Shown here piece after piece: positions 24,523 through 33,791 of a stretch of DNA of 64,000 bases. How positions within the stretch are numbered: the stretch's first letter is position 1; every line of letters starts with the position of its first letter. The translations under genes were made by a program, and so were the position numbers. The stretch lies in NCBI GenBank assembly GCA_050330635.1, contig JBHJNQ010000017.1, positions 142,270 to 206,269 on the forward strand, given 5' to 3'. This stretch comes from CADEDH01 sp050330635. GTDB taxonomy: Bacteria; Actinomycetota; Acidimicrobiia; Acidimicrobiales; SZUA-35. The notes below the pieces were generated by a model, which worked only from the letters and a program-made list of their open reading frames with translations, was not told the DNA's origin and did no database searches.

Positions 24523-25659
24523 CTACGACCGATCGAGGTGGGGCAGCACGTCGGAGGCGAAGAGCTCCATCGAGCGCATGACCTTGTCGTGGGGCATGTC
24601 GCCGACCTGGAACATCGCCATCAGCGTGCCGGCCCCGCAGGCCGCCAGGTTGTCGTTGATCCGCTCCACGATCTGCTCCGGCGAACCGAACAGGGGCTTG
24701 CCGGCCGACAGTGTCGGCCCGCCCGACGCCGCCACCTGGCGGGCGATCTCCAGCCGGGTCCGGTACGACGACGGGGCGGTGTAGCCCGGGGGGAAGAACA
24801 TAGGCAGCGGGAGGGTGAAGCACCGCTCCCGGAAGTAGCGGAGATGGGGCTCCATGTCGGCCATCGCCGCCTCGTCTCCGTCCGGGTGGACGTAGACGAC
24901 CGAGTTGAAGGCGAACTGCTCGGGCCCCGCCTCGTAGCCGAACTTCTCCGAGGCGAACGCCCGGTAGCCGTCGTAGAACTGCTTGAGCCGCTCCATGGGA
25001 ACGAACACGCAGGCCAGCGGGTAGCGGTGCTCGGCCGCCCACTCGAGGGTCTCCGCCGATCCCTGGGAGGGCACGAAGATCGGCGGGTGGGGCTGTTGCA
25101 GGGGGCGGGGCCACACGTTGACGTTGCGGAAGGCGAAGTGCTCCCCGTCCCAGGCGAACGGCCCCGGCTCGGTCCACGCCTTCACGATCAGGTCGTGGGC
25201 CTCGAAGAACGACGAACGGGACCGCGTGGGGTCGAGGTTGAGCGAGTGGTACTCGGCCCCGATGCCGCGGACGAAGCCGGAGATGATCCGGCCGCCGGAC
25301 ATGACGTCGAGCATCGCCACCTCCTCCGCCACCCGCAACGGATTGTGGCGCAGGCTGATGCCGTTGCCGAGGATGGCGATGCGGGCCCGGCTGGTCCGTG
25401 AGATGAGGGCGGCGGCCATGATGTTGGGGGCCGGCATCAGCCCGTAGGCGTTCTGATGGTGCTCGTTGACGCAGATGGCGTCGAAACCGGCCTCGTCGGC
25501 GAACACGAGCTGGTCGAGGTACTCGCCGTAGAGGCGGGACCCGAGCTCCGGCTCGTACTCCGAGTTCGGGTAGGTGACCCAGGCCGACCCGCCGGAGGCG
25601 GCCAGCACGTCGGGGTCGATCCGGGGCCAGGGCATCAGGTGGAACGAGTAGAGCTTCAC
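24523..25659 (-). CDS. LLM-class (luciferase-like) flavin/F420 oxidoreductase
   Basis: 378 aa from GTG at 25659, which overlaps the stop of the upstream hydrolase gene by 4 nt. The bacterial-luciferase-like barrel is seen in FADEAGFDAICVNEHHQNAYG, RIAILGNGISLRHNPLRVAE and DVMSGGRIISGFVRGIG. NEHH is typical of alkanal or limonene monooxygenase-like members. Cofactor (FMN or F420) cannot be decided from these motifs. Coupling to an alpha/beta hydrolase suggests a Baeyer-Villiger-like monooxygenase plus ester or lactone hydrolase pair (inference). It converges on ligI. Confidence 0.88.
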   Translation of the reverse strand: MKLYSFHLMPWPRIDPDVLAASGGSAWVTYPNSEYEPELGSRLYGEYLDQLVFADEAGFDAICVNEHHQNAYGLMPAPNIMAAALISRTSRARIAILGNGISLRHNPLRVAEEVAMLDVMSGGRIISGFVRGIGAEYHSLNLDPTRSRSSFFEAHDLIVKAWTEPGPFAWDGEHFAFRNVNVWPRPLQQPHPPIFVPSQGSAETLEWAAEHRYPLACVFVPMERLKQFYDGYRAFASEKFGYEAGPEQFAFNSVVYVHPDGDEAAMADMEPHLRYFRERCFTLPLPMFFPPGYTAPSSYRTRLEIARQVAASGGPTLSAGKPLFGSPEQIVERINDNLAACGAGTLMAMFQVGDMPHDKVMRSMELFASDVLPHLDRS

Positions 25660-26459
25660 GCCGCCACCGATCTGCGTTGCAGCCCAACGGCGGCCCGGGC
25701 CACCGCCGCCGGATCGTCGAGCGAGACGAGATGGCCGGCCGCGGCCACGACCTCGACCTCGACCTCGAACAGGGCGGCCAGGCGGCGACCGTGGTCCACC
25801 GGCAGCAGCCGATCGTCCTCGCCCCACACCACCGCCACCGGGCAGCGGACGTGGTGGGCCCGCCGTTCGAGCCGACGGTCGTAGGGGCGCTCCCACATCA
25901 GGCGGGCCTGCGTCGCCTGTTCGACCCAGAGGCGGGTCAGGCGATCGACGTCGCCGCTGAGGGGGTCGACGGCGTCGCCGTCGATCGAGTGGGCCAGGTG
26001 GGCCAGCGCCTCGGGTGGTTCCATGAGGAACAGGTCGGGAGCGGGGGTGGCGGGCCGCAGGCCGAGGGCGCCGACGAGGACGATGCCGGCCAGCAGGTCA
26101 CTGCGGTGGATGGCGAGGTCGACGGCCAGCCAGCCCCCGAGGCTGACACCGACCACGAGGGGCCGATCGAGCCCGAGCCGGTCGATGAGGTCGACATGAT
26201 GGAAGGTCAGGTCGGTGATGTCGTCGAGCCAGGCCGGCAGCTCGCCGCCACCGAACCCGGGATGGACCGGCGCCACCACCGTGAAGCTCCGGGCCAGCTC
26301 GTCGTGGACGGCCCCCCAGGCCGAGTTGTCGGCCTCGGGGTGGAGGTACAGCAGCGGCGGGCCGCTCCTGCCGGTGACGACGGTCGTGGGGTGGTCGCCG
26401 ACGGGAACGGTCGTGGTCGTCGTGGTGGCGTTGGTCGTCGCGGCGGCCGGTTCGGTCAT
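25656..26459 (-). CDS. Alpha/beta hydrolase
   Basis: 267 aa from ATG at 26459. The nucleophile elbow GVSLGG (104-109, S106), Asp in VVWGEDDRLLP and His in AAAGHLVSLDDP give a complete triad; LYLHPEADNSAW is the oxyanion segment with HP in place of HG. The first 20 residues are Thr/Ala-rich (TTNATTTTTTVP), a low-complexity tail before the fold. It overlaps the LLM oxidoreductase gene and probably acts on that enzyme's product. It is divergent from the acyl-CoA dehydrogenase gene across a 124-nt promoter region. Confidence 0.88.
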   Translation of the reverse strand: MTEPAAATTNATTTTTTVPVGDHPTTVVTGRSGPPLLYLHPEADNSAWGAVHDELARSFTVVAPVHPGFGGGELPAWLDDITDLTFHHVDLIDRLGLDRPLVVGVSLGGWLAVDLAIHRSDLLAGIVLVGALGLRPATPAPDLFLMEPPEALAHLAHSIDGDAVDPLSGDVDRLTRLWVEQATQARLMWERPYDRRLERRAHHVRCPVAVVWGEDDRLLPVDHGRRLAALFEVEVEVVAAAGHLVSLDDPAAVARAAVGLQRRSVAA

Positions 26460-26583
26460 GGGCCCTCCCTCCGGGGCAGGCTAGGAAAGGCGCACCTCGG
26501 TCGTCGAGCCGGTGGGCCGCCGTTCGGGGTTCGGCGTCGGTCGGTCGGCTGTGCTATCCACCACCAGTGAAGGGAGCTGCGTC

Positions 26584-27747
26584 ATGAACTTCGAATCGAA
26601 TCCCGACCACGAGGCCATCGTCGAGGCCGTCGACCGGGTGTGCGCCCGGTTCGACGACAACTACTGGTCTGAGCGCGACGAGAAGCACGAGTTCCCGTGG
26701 GACTTCTACAACACGATGGCCGAGGGCGGCTGGGTCGGCATCGCCATCCCCACCGAGTACGGGGGCGGGGGCCAGGGCATCACCGAGGGGGCCCTGGTCC
26801 TCAACCGGGTGGCGGCGTCGGGGGCGGCCATGAACGGCTCGACGGCGCTGCACCTGACGATGTTCGGTCTCAACCCGGTGGTGAAGTTCGGCAACGACCG
26901 GTTGAAGGAGACGTTCCTGCCCCGAGCCGCCTCGGGCGACCTCCACGTCGCCTTCGGCGTCACCGAGCCCGACGCCGGCACCGACACGAGCCGGATCACC
27001 ACCCGGGCGGTGGAGGACGGCATGGGCGGGTGGATCATCAGCGGCCGCAAGATCTGGACCTCCAAGGCGCTGGAGTCGGAGGTGGTGCTGCTCCTGGTGC
27101 GGACCGACGGTGAGCCGGGCCAGGGCTTCGGCGGTCTCACCCTGTTCCTGGCCGACCTGAACCCCGACCACGTCGACATCGCCCCCATCCCCAAGGTTGG
27201 CCGCAACGCCGTCGCCTCCTGTGAGGTGGCCTACGACGAGCTCCCGGTGGAGGGGTGGCGGATGGTCGGCGAGCGGGGCAGGGGCTTCCAGCACATCCTC
27301 CACGGCCTCAACCCGGAGCGGATCCTCCTGTCGGGCATGGCGTGCGGGATCGGCGAGGCGGCCCTGCGTCGTGCCGTCGGCTACGCCAAGGAGCGCTCCG
27401 TGTTCGGTCGCCTGATCGGCGCCAACCAGGCGATCTCCCATCCGCTGGCCAAGGCTCACATGCAGCTCAACGCCGCCTTCGGGTTGATGCTGAAGGCGGC
27501 GTGGCGCTACGACAACGGGCTGGAGTGCGCCGAGGAGGCCAACACCGCCAAGTACCTGGCGGCCGAGGCCAGCTACTTCGCCGCCGATCAGGCGGTGCAG
27601 ACCCACGGGGGGCTCGGCTACGCCACCGAGTACCACGTGGAGCGCTACTGGCGCGAGGCCCGCCTGCAGCGACTGGCGCCGGTCAGCCAGGAGATGACGC
27701 TCAACTTCATCGCCCAGAGCGTCCTTGGTCTCCCCCGCAGCTACTGA
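26584..27747 (+). CDS. Acyl-CoA dehydrogenase
   Basis: 387 aa from ATG at 26584, preceded by AGGGAGC 12 nt upstream. FAD-binding signatures FGVTEPDAGTDTSRITT and WIISGRKIWTSKA, the NPERI segment and the C-terminal THGGLGYATEYHVERYWREA are present. E349 in ATEY sits at the position of the catalytic base used by short and medium-chain enzymes. It introduces the alpha,beta double bond of an acyl-CoA and passes electrons to an ETF. The chain-length class cannot be told. It is monocistronic and ends 11 nt before the convergent coiled-coil gene. Confidence 0.93.
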   Translation: MNFESNPDHEAIVEAVDRVCARFDDNYWSERDEKHEFPWDFYNTMAEGGWVGIAIPTEYGGGGQGITEGALVLNRVAASGAAMNGSTALHLTMFGLNPVVKFGNDRLKETFLPRAASGDLHVAFGVTEPDAGTDTSRITTRAVEDGMGGWIISGRKIWTSKALESEVVLLLVRTDGEPGQGFGGLTLFLADLNPDHVDIAPIPKVGRNAVASCEVAYDELPVEGWRMVGERGRGFQHILHGLNPERILLSGMACGIGEAALRRAVGYAKERSVFGRLIGANQAISHPLAKAHMQLNAAFGLMLKAAWRYDNGLECAEEANTAKYLAAEASYFAADQAVQTHGGLGYATEYHVERYWREARLQRLAPVSQEMTLNFIAQSVLGLPRSY

Positions 27748-27758
27748 CGCATCCGACG

Positions 27759-28763
27759 CTACTGATACCGCAGCGGGGAGCCGCCCGCCGACACCACCGG
27801 CGTGACCGCCTCGCCGGCGGCGTTGTCGTCTCGTAGGGGGTCGGGCTCGCCGGCCCCTCGCGACCCCGGTCCGGTCAGGAGCTCCCAACCAAACCACAGG
27901 GGCACGAGCTGGGCCAGCGTGAAGTTGGCCGCGGCCACCAGGAGGATTATGCGGAGCCAGGTGTGGTCGCGGTCAAGGTCCCGTCGTGACTGCTCGGCCA
28001 GGTCCCGGGCCTGCGAGACGTTGTCGCGGTACTGCTCGATCAGAGCGGTGCTGTCGGCCAGGTCCTCGTTGAGGGCGTGCACGTTGGCGACGAGGACGTC
28101 GACGTCGCCCTGGAGCTCGGTGAGCGTCGTCTGCAGCTCGACGAGCCCGGTCGACGTGTCGGCGAACTCGTCCGGCAGCGGCGCCAGGTCGTCAGCGAGG
28201 CGGCCGAATGTCGGGCCCAGGCCGTCCTCCGGGTCGTAGTCGGGGCCGAAGGGGATGGCCGACAGGCCCTCGAGCGCACCGTCGATCTGCGATCCCAGTC
28301 CTTCGAGCTGGCGCAGGGTGGCCTCCGTGTTGCGCAACGTCGGTTCGGCCGTGGCGGTCAGCTCGGCCACATCGGCGAGGGTTGCGTTGCCGGACTCGAA
28401 CGATTCCGAGACGGTGGTGAGCGTGTCCTCCACCGCGGCCAGGGAGTCGGTGGTGGAGCCGATCAGGTCGTCGGCCAGGTCGATGGTGGCCTCCATCGAT
28501 TCGAGCGCCTCCACGGTCACGTCGAGGGTGCCGGTAGTGGCTCGGTTCACGTCGCCGAGGAGGCTCCACACCACCACGGTGCCGACGAGGATGATCGCCA
28601 CGCCCACGATGGCGGTACCGACCATCACCCGGCCCGCCCGGCGGCGGGACCGGGGATCGGTGATGAGGGCGTGCCGCCGATCGATCACCACCTCGCCGAT
28701 GGTGATCTCGGTGGTGGCGTCGGTCTCGGGCCGGTCGCCGTCCGCCGCAGAGTCGTCGGTCAC
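27759..28763 (-). CDS. Membrane-anchored coiled-coil protein of ABC operon
   Basis: 334 aa from GTG at 28763, overlapping the permease stop by 4 nt. A cytoplasmic tail of about 45 residues precedes a transmembrane helix (VGTAIVGVAIILVGTVVVW), then about 200 residues of heptad-rich, acidic coiled coil (LADDLIGSTTDSLAAVEDTL, TLRQLEGLGSQIDGALEGL) and a second helix (IILLVAAANFTLAQLVPLW). The topology places the coiled coil outside the membrane, much like the extracytoplasmic part of YhgE/Pip-type proteins. No MCE domain is visible. As last gene of the FAS1/ABC operon it is probably a periplasmic or cell-wall-facing adaptor for the ABC exporter. Confidence 0.75.
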   Translation of the reverse strand: MTDDSAADGDRPETDATTEITIGEVVIDRRHALITDPRSRRRAGRVMVGTAIVGVAIILVGTVVVWSLLGDVNRATTGTLDVTVEALESMEATIDLADDLIGSTTDSLAAVEDTLTTVSESFESGNATLADVAELTATAEPTLRNTEATLRQLEGLGSQIDGALEGLSAIPFGPDYDPEDGLGPTFGRLADDLAPLPDEFADTSTGLVELQTTLTELQGDVDVLVANVHALNEDLADSTALIEQYRDNVSQARDLAEQSRRDLDRDHTWLRIILLVAAANFTLAQLVPLWFGWELLTGPGSRGAGEPDPLRDDNAAGEAVTPVVSAGGSPLRYQ

Positions 28764-30430
28764 GATGCGCCGAGTCGGAGGCGGCGGGCCATCAGCCACC
28801 AACCAACCAGGCCGTAGACGATCGACGTGACGGTGAGGCCCACGAGGTCGAGCAGCTCGGGCGAGGCGCCCCGCAACATGACGTCCCGCAACAGCGTCGT
28901 GCCATACGTGACGGGGAGGAGGAACGAGATGGCCTTCACCGGGTAGCGGATGGCGTCGAGCTCGAGCAGGAACCCGCCGAAGAACAGCCCGGCGAGGAGG
29001 GCCAGCATGGCGAACTGGACCGCCTGGGAGTCGGAGCCGGCCAGGAGGGACAGGATCATGCCGGCGGCGATGGAGGCCGTCACCAGCCCGACGATACCGA
29101 TCGCCACCCACCACCACTGGCCCCGCAGGGGCACATCGACGGCCGTCACCACCGCCGCCAGGAGGGCGGCGGCCACGCCGGACCCGATCAACAGGTGGGC
29201 CAGGTACTTGCCGAGCAGGATCCGGCCGGAGCGGATCGGTCCCACCCGGTACAGCTCGAACAGGCCCAGGGTGCGGTCCCGCACCAGGCCGAGGGCGGCG
29301 AAGGTGAGGGCCATGTGTTGCACGAGGAGGGCGATGGCGGCGGGAGCGAAGAAGTCGTTGACCGACACCGACTCCCGGAGGAGGCTCTCGCTCTCGCTGG
29401 TGAACGGGCGGACGGCCACGGCGGGATCGAGGGTGACGACCGTGTCGCCCTGCTCGGCCACCGACTCGAGGGCCAGGCGGGTCTGGCGGACGTCGGCGGC
29501 ATCGACGTCACCGTCGGCCGCCACGAGCTCGCCGGTCGTGTCGTCGTAGCGCTCGAGCGCCGTGACCAGGGCATCGAACCGCTCCTGGTCGGCCGGCTCG
29601 AGCTCGTCGCCCAGCGAGCGGCGGACCGAGTCGGTGGCGTCGACCACCCCCTGCAGGCTGCCGGACGTCCGATCGAGCTCGGCCGCCAGACGGCGGATCT
29701 CGGCCTGGTCAGAGGCGGCGACCGCGTCCTCGAGATCGGCCAGGAGGGCGGTGGCCTCATCGGCCGACTCCTGGTAGGGCCGCAGCGACGTCTGGACTTC
29801 GCCCAACACGTCCTCGAGGACCTGCGAGTTCAACTCCTGCACCGCCACCTGGGCCGAGACGTCGACCGCCGTCTGCTGGATCGGGTCGAGCTTGTCGTGC
29901 AGCACGGTGATGCTGGCCTGTTCACCGCCGAGCACGGTCTCCGCTGGTTCCGGGGGGAACACCACGATGAGATCGATCTCGTCGTTCGACAGGCGGTCCT
30001 GGGCCTCGACGAGGTCGGTCGTGTAGCCCGCGGGGACCAGGTACTGGCTCAGGTCGTCGTCGAAGCGGGCGGTGGCATCCTCGTACACGCTGTCGGCCGG
30101 GCCGACGAACATCGTGCGCAGCACGGTCTGCTCCTGGTCATAGCCAAGGGCGAAGAGGAACAGCAGGAGGAACGGACCGATCACCAGCACCGCCAGCAGT
30201 ATCGGTTGGCGCAGGACGGCGATGGTCTCCTTGCGGACGAAGGCCAGGACATGGATCAGGGGACGGATCCAGCGGGCCACGACCGGCGGGCGCGACCACA
30301 GGTCGTCTGCCGGGCGGCCCGTCCCACCGCCGGGAGCCGCTCCGGTCGGACCCGCCCGGTTCGAGCCTCCGTGCCGGGGATCGGTGGGGGCGGCCGGGGT
30401 GGTCGGGGTGCTCGGTGGCGACGCGGTCAC
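28760..30430 (-). CDS. ABC-2 type permease with large extracytoplasmic domain
   Basis: 556 aa from GTG at 30430, overlapping the ATPase gene by 4 nt. After a Pro/Gly-rich cytoplasmic tail there is one helix (ILLAVLVIGPFLLLFLFALGY), about 270 extracytoplasmic residues including a coiled coil (ADEATALLADLEDAVAASDQ), then five C-terminal helices (ALLVQHMALTFAALGL to VGLTVTSIVYGLVGWWLM). LFELYRVGPIRSGRILLGKY is the ABC-2 coupling-helix region. This ABC2_membrane_3 layout is typical of exporters of lipids, polymers or drugs. The large outer domain and the coiled-coil partner downstream suggest transfer of substrate across the envelope. Confidence 0.87.
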   Translation of the reverse strand: MTASPPSTPTTPAAPTDPRHGGSNRAGPTGAAPGGGTGRPADDLWSRPPVVARWIRPLIHVLAFVRKETIAVLRQPILLAVLVIGPFLLLFLFALGYDQEQTVLRTMFVGPADSVYEDATARFDDDLSQYLVPAGYTTDLVEAQDRLSNDEIDLIVVFPPEPAETVLGGEQASITVLHDKLDPIQQTAVDVSAQVAVQELNSQVLEDVLGEVQTSLRPYQESADEATALLADLEDAVAASDQAEIRRLAAELDRTSGSLQGVVDATDSVRRSLGDELEPADQERFDALVTALERYDDTTGELVAADGDVDAADVRQTRLALESVAEQGDTVVTLDPAVAVRPFTSESESLLRESVSVNDFFAPAAIALLVQHMALTFAALGLVRDRTLGLFELYRVGPIRSGRILLGKYLAHLLIGSGVAAALLAAVVTAVDVPLRGQWWWVAIGIVGLVTASIAAGMILSLLAGSDSQAVQFAMLALLAGLFFGGFLLELDAIRYPVKAISFLLPVTYGTTLLRDVMLRGASPELLDLVGLTVTSIVYGLVGWWLMARRLRLGAS

Positions 30431-31467
30431 GACGTGATCTCCGGTTCGTCCTCCCCGACGAGGCGGATGAACACCTCGTCGAAGCTCGGCACGACCTCCT
30501 CGGAGTCGACGATCCGCAGACCGTCGGCCTCGAGGCGGGCCGTCACCAGGGGCAGGGCGGAGCCGCCGTCGTCGACGAGGATCTCGAGGCGGACGGGTCC
30601 GATGGTAGTGATCCGCTCGACGCTCGGGTTCGACCTGAGCTCGGCCAGCGTGGCGGTATCGGCGGGTCGGTCGGTCTCGATGGCGAGCAGCTCACCGCCG
30701 ACGGCCTGGCGCCGGAGCTCCTCCGGGCCGCCGAGAGCCACGACGTTGCCGCCGGCTAGGAGGGCCACCACGTCGCAGTCGGCCGCCTCGCCGACGTACT
30801 GGGTGGTGATGATCAGGCTGCGACCCTCGTCGCGCAGGGAGCGGAAGTGCTCCCAGAACGTGCGGCGGAGCACGGGATCGATCCCGGCGGTCGGTTCGTC
30901 GAGGAGGATGAAGGTGGGATCGTGGACGAGGGCGGCGGCCAGGGCCAGCCGCCGCTTCATGCCGCCCGACGCCTGACGGACCAGCTTGCGACGGTCACCG
31001 CCGAGCTCCACCAGATCGAGCAGTCGCCGGAGGTGTCGGCGACGGCGGAACCTGACGCCGCTCAGGGAGGCGTGGAACGTGAGGTTCTCCCACAGCGAGA
31101 GCTCGTCGAAAAGGACGGGTTCCTGGGGCAGGTAGCCGATACGGCCGCGTTCGCTGCCGTCGAGCAGATGCGGGGGGCGGCCGTGGACGTGGACTTCACC
31201 CTCGTCGGGCAAGAGGACGCCGGTGGCGAGCCGGACGGTGGTCGTCTTGCCACATCCCGACGGTCCGATCAGACCGAGGATCGTGCCGTCGGGCACGTCG
31301 AGGTCGAGACCGCGCATCACCCACTCCTGGCCGAAGCGCTTGCCCACGCCCCGCATCGACAGGGCGGTGGCCGGCGCCCCCGGGGCGTCCTGGCGGCCCG
31401 GTGATTCCTGGTCGACGACCCGGTGGTCCTCGCCGCCCGTCCCGTCGGTGATGGAGGGAGTGGTCAT
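30427..31467 (-). CDS. ABC transporter ATP-binding protein
   Basis: 346 aa from ATG at 31467. Walker A is GPSGCGKTT (68-76), the Q-loop is YLPQEPVLF, the signature is the variant QASGGM, Walker B is FILLDEP and the H-switch is replaced by ITTQYVGEA with Gln, as in other CcmA/NodI-type exporters. The first 35 residues and the C-terminal 80 residues (the LEADGLRIVDSEEV tail) lie outside the nucleotide-binding fold. It is flanked by 4-nt overlaps with the FAS1 gene upstream and the permease gene downstream, so it energises that permease. Confidence 0.93.
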   Translation of the reverse strand: MTTPSITDGTGGEDHRVVDQESPGRQDAPGAPATALSMRGVGKRFGQEWVMRGLDLDVPDGTILGLIGPSGCGKTTTVRLATGVLLPDEGEVHVHGRPPHLLDGSERGRIGYLPQEPVLFDELSLWENLTFHASLSGVRFRRRRHLRRLLDLVELGGDRRKLVRQASGGMKRRLALAAALVHDPTFILLDEPTAGIDPVLRRTFWEHFRSLRDEGRSLIITTQYVGEAADCDVVALLAGGNVVALGGPEELRRQAVGGELLAIETDRPADTATLAELRSNPSVERITTIGPVRLEILVDDGGSALPLVTARLEADGLRIVDSEEVVPSFDEVFIRLVGEDEPEITS

Positions 31468-32162
31468 GTCGTCAACACCTGGTCGACGACGTGGATGATT
31501 CCGGTTCCGGCGTCGATGTCGGTCTGCACCACCTCGGCGTCGCCGATCACGACGGTGTCACCCTCGGTCGCCACCACCAGGGTGGTGCCGCCCTGGGTCT
31601 CGATCGACCCCAAGGTGGCGAGGTCGGCTGCCTCGACCCGGCGCTCGATGACATGGTTGCGCAGCACGTCGATCAGCTCGTCGGGATTGGCCAGCAAATC
31701 GGCGGCGGTGTCGGCCTCCAACGAGAGGAAGGCCTCGTCGTTCGGTCCGAACAGGGTGAACTCCTCCGAGTCGACGAGCTGGGACAGGTCGACCTGCTCG
31801 ACGGCGGAGGCGAGGGTGCCCATGCCGTTGGCCCGCAGTGTGGCTGCCAGCTCTGCTGTCTCCCGATCGAGCTCGTCGCCGTCGACCTGGTCGGCCAGTT
31901 CAGCGGCGGTCTCGTTGGCCTCCGTCACCACGTCGTCGGCCGTCTCACCGGCCTCGCCGGTCAGGTCGTCGGCGGTCCCGGCCGTGTCGTCGGCACAAGC
32001 GCCCAGGAGCAGGGCGCCGGTCGCCGCCAGCGCCACCAGGGCTCGACCTGACCGGGGACGAGGCCGAGGACGCCCGCCGTCGATGCTGCGGTACGGGCCG
32101 GCGGCGACGGTCGGAGCGGTGCGCGTCCCGTCGGACCCGGGTGGGAGATCGTCGTTGGCCAT
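31464..32162 (-). CDS. FAS1 (fasciclin) domain lipoprotein
   Basis: 232 aa from ATG at 32162, with AGAGG about 9 nt upstream. A 40-residue Arg/Pro-rich N-region leads to a signal helix and lipobox LLLGAC with C56, so it should be a lipoprotein on the outer face of the membrane. An acidic, Thr/Ala-rich stalk follows, and then one fasciclin domain (FTLFGPNDEAFLSL, LRNHVIERRVEAADL, GTGIIHVVDQVL). FAS1 domains mediate adhesion or binding of small molecules. Its stop overlaps the ATPase start, so it is the first gene of the four-gene ABC operon and a likely substrate-binding or surface partner. Confidence 0.88.
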   Translation of the reverse strand: MANDDLPPGSDGTRTAPTVAAGPYRSIDGGRPRPRPRSGRALVALAATGALLLGACADDTAGTADDLTGEAGETADDVVTEANETAAELADQVDGDELDRETAELAATLRANGMGTLASAVEQVDLSQLVDSEEFTLFGPNDEAFLSLEADTAADLLANPDELIDVLRNHVIERRVEAADLATLGSIETQGGTTLVVATEGDTVVIGDAEVVQTDIDAGTGIIHVVDQVLTT

Positions 32163-32282
32163 GGCGTGGTACCTCTTCTCGTTCGACGCGCCGGTGGGGC
32201 TGCCTGGTGCCGCCCCCCACTCGGCGTCCGGCCGCCGTACCCGGCGTTCGCCCACCGAAACCGGAGCCGGTAGCGTTCGGCG

Positions 32283-33752
32283 ATGGACGGACCCGGTACC
32301 GGTGGCGCCACCGCACCGACGACGGCGGCCGATGGCGCCGTCCCTCGGCGGGCGTGGCTGGCGCTGACGGTCACGACCCTGGTGTTCTTCCTCGTCGTCA
32401 TCGACATCTCGGCCGTCAACGTCGCCTTCCCCTCGATCGGCGAGAGTTTCGATGCCGACGAGACGTCCCTGAGCTGGATCATCTCGGGCTACAACATCAC
32501 CGTGGCTGCCCTCCTCCTGGTGGCGGGCCGGCTGGCCGACAGCTGGGGTCGTCGTCGGGTGTTCATGCCGGGCATCGCCATCTTCATGATCGGGTCGATC
32601 CTGTGCGGTCTGGCCCCGAGCGCCGGGATGCTCATCACGGCCCGCGTCATCCAGGCCATCGGCGGCGCCATCATCTCCCCCACCGCCCTTGCCGTGGTCC
32701 TCCCCGAGTTCCCTGCGGCCAAACGGAGCACGGCCATCGGACTCATGGGCGCCACCGGCGGGCTGGGCGGGGTGTTCGGGCCGGCGCTCGGCTCGCTCGT
32801 CATCGACCTCTGGTCATGGCGGGGCATCTTCCTCATCAACGTCCCGATCTGCCTCGTGGTGCTGGTGGCGGCCCCCCGGCTCTTGCGGGAGTCGAAGAAC
32901 CCCAACGCCACCGGGCGGATCGATCTGCTCGGGGTGCCGATCGGGACCGCCGCCATCGCCGTCATCATGTTCGCCATCGTCGAGAGCGAGCACCGGGGAC
33001 TCGGCGATCCACGGGTGCTGGCCCTGTTCGTCGTCGGGATCGTCCTCCTGGTCTCCCTCGTCCGACGCTCGAGCCGGCACCCCGAACCGCTGATCGAGCT
33101 CGGCCTGTTCCGCCACCGGTCGTACTGGAGCACCAACGTGGCGGTGGCGTTCTACGCCCTGGCCTTCACCTCCGGGTTCCTGGTCAACTCCCTGCTCCTC
33201 CAGCAGCTGTGGGATCAGCCGATCACCACCACCGGTCAGGCCCTCCTGCTCTCACCCCTGCTGGCGGCGGTGTCGTCACCGCTGTCCGGCCGGTTGGCCG
33301 ATCGCGTCGGTCACCGATGGATCCTGACCGTCGGGTCGACGATCAGCGCCGTCGGCTATCTGCTGTTCATCCTCGTGCTCGACGACGGCCCCCACGTGTT
33401 CGACCACTATGTGCCGATCAGCGCCCTCATCGGCATCGGCACCGGCATGACGATCGCCACCTGGGCCAGCGCCGGGCTCAGCGACATCGCCCCCGAGCAG
33501 TTCGGTACCGCCAACGCCACCCTGCGCACCACTCAGCAGGTGTTCTTCGCCATCGGCATCGCCGTCGTCGTCACCCTGCTCACGGCCGGCGGGGGCTCGT
33601 CGGCGCTCCCCGGCTACCGGTGGGCCTGGACGTGGGTCGCGGTGTGCTACGCCCTGGCCGCCGCCCTCGTCGCCGTCACGTTCCCCGCCGGCTCCAGCCG
33701 GCACCGGCTGGCCGTCCCATCGGCGCCTGTCGTCGCCCGCCGTGCCGGGTGA
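32283..33752 (+). CDS. MFS transporter, DHA2 (EmrB/QacA-like) drug exporter
   Basis: 489 aa from ATG at 32283. About fourteen hydrophobic helices are visible. Motif A is GRLADSWGRRRVF, the first helix reads DISAVNVAFPSIG with the membrane Asp of QacA-type pumps, and motif C is GLGGVFGPALGS. It exports organic compounds against a proton gradient. It is divergent from the FAS1 operon, with 120 nt between the starts, and convergent with aroQ. No regulator gene is adjacent. Confidence 0.92.
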   Translation: MDGPGTGGATAPTTAADGAVPRRAWLALTVTTLVFFLVVIDISAVNVAFPSIGESFDADETSLSWIISGYNITVAALLLVAGRLADSWGRRRVFMPGIAIFMIGSILCGLAPSAGMLITARVIQAIGGAIISPTALAVVLPEFPAAKRSTAIGLMGATGGLGGVFGPALGSLVIDLWSWRGIFLINVPICLVVLVAAPRLLRESKNPNATGRIDLLGVPIGTAAIAVIMFAIVESEHRGLGDPRVLALFVVGIVLLVSLVRRSSRHPEPLIELGLFRHRSYWSTNVAVAFYALAFTSGFLVNSLLLQQLWDQPITTTGQALLLSPLLAAVSSPLSGRLADRVGHRWILTVGSTISAVGYLLFILVLDDGPHVFDHYVPISALIGIGTGMTIATWASAGLSDIAPEQFGTANATLRTTQQVFFAIGIAVVVTLLTAGGGSSALPGYRWAWTWVAVCYALAAALVAVTFPAGSSRHRLAVPSAPVVARRAG

Positions 33753-33791
33753 CCGACAGGGGCTCGGGCCCGGGCGTCGGGCCTGGGCGTC

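Noticed and set aside
27759..28763. MCE/MlaD-type lipid-binding protein
   Set aside because: Topology and coiled coil are reminiscent, but no MCE domain pattern can be found; kept as an unnamed coiled-coil membrane protein.
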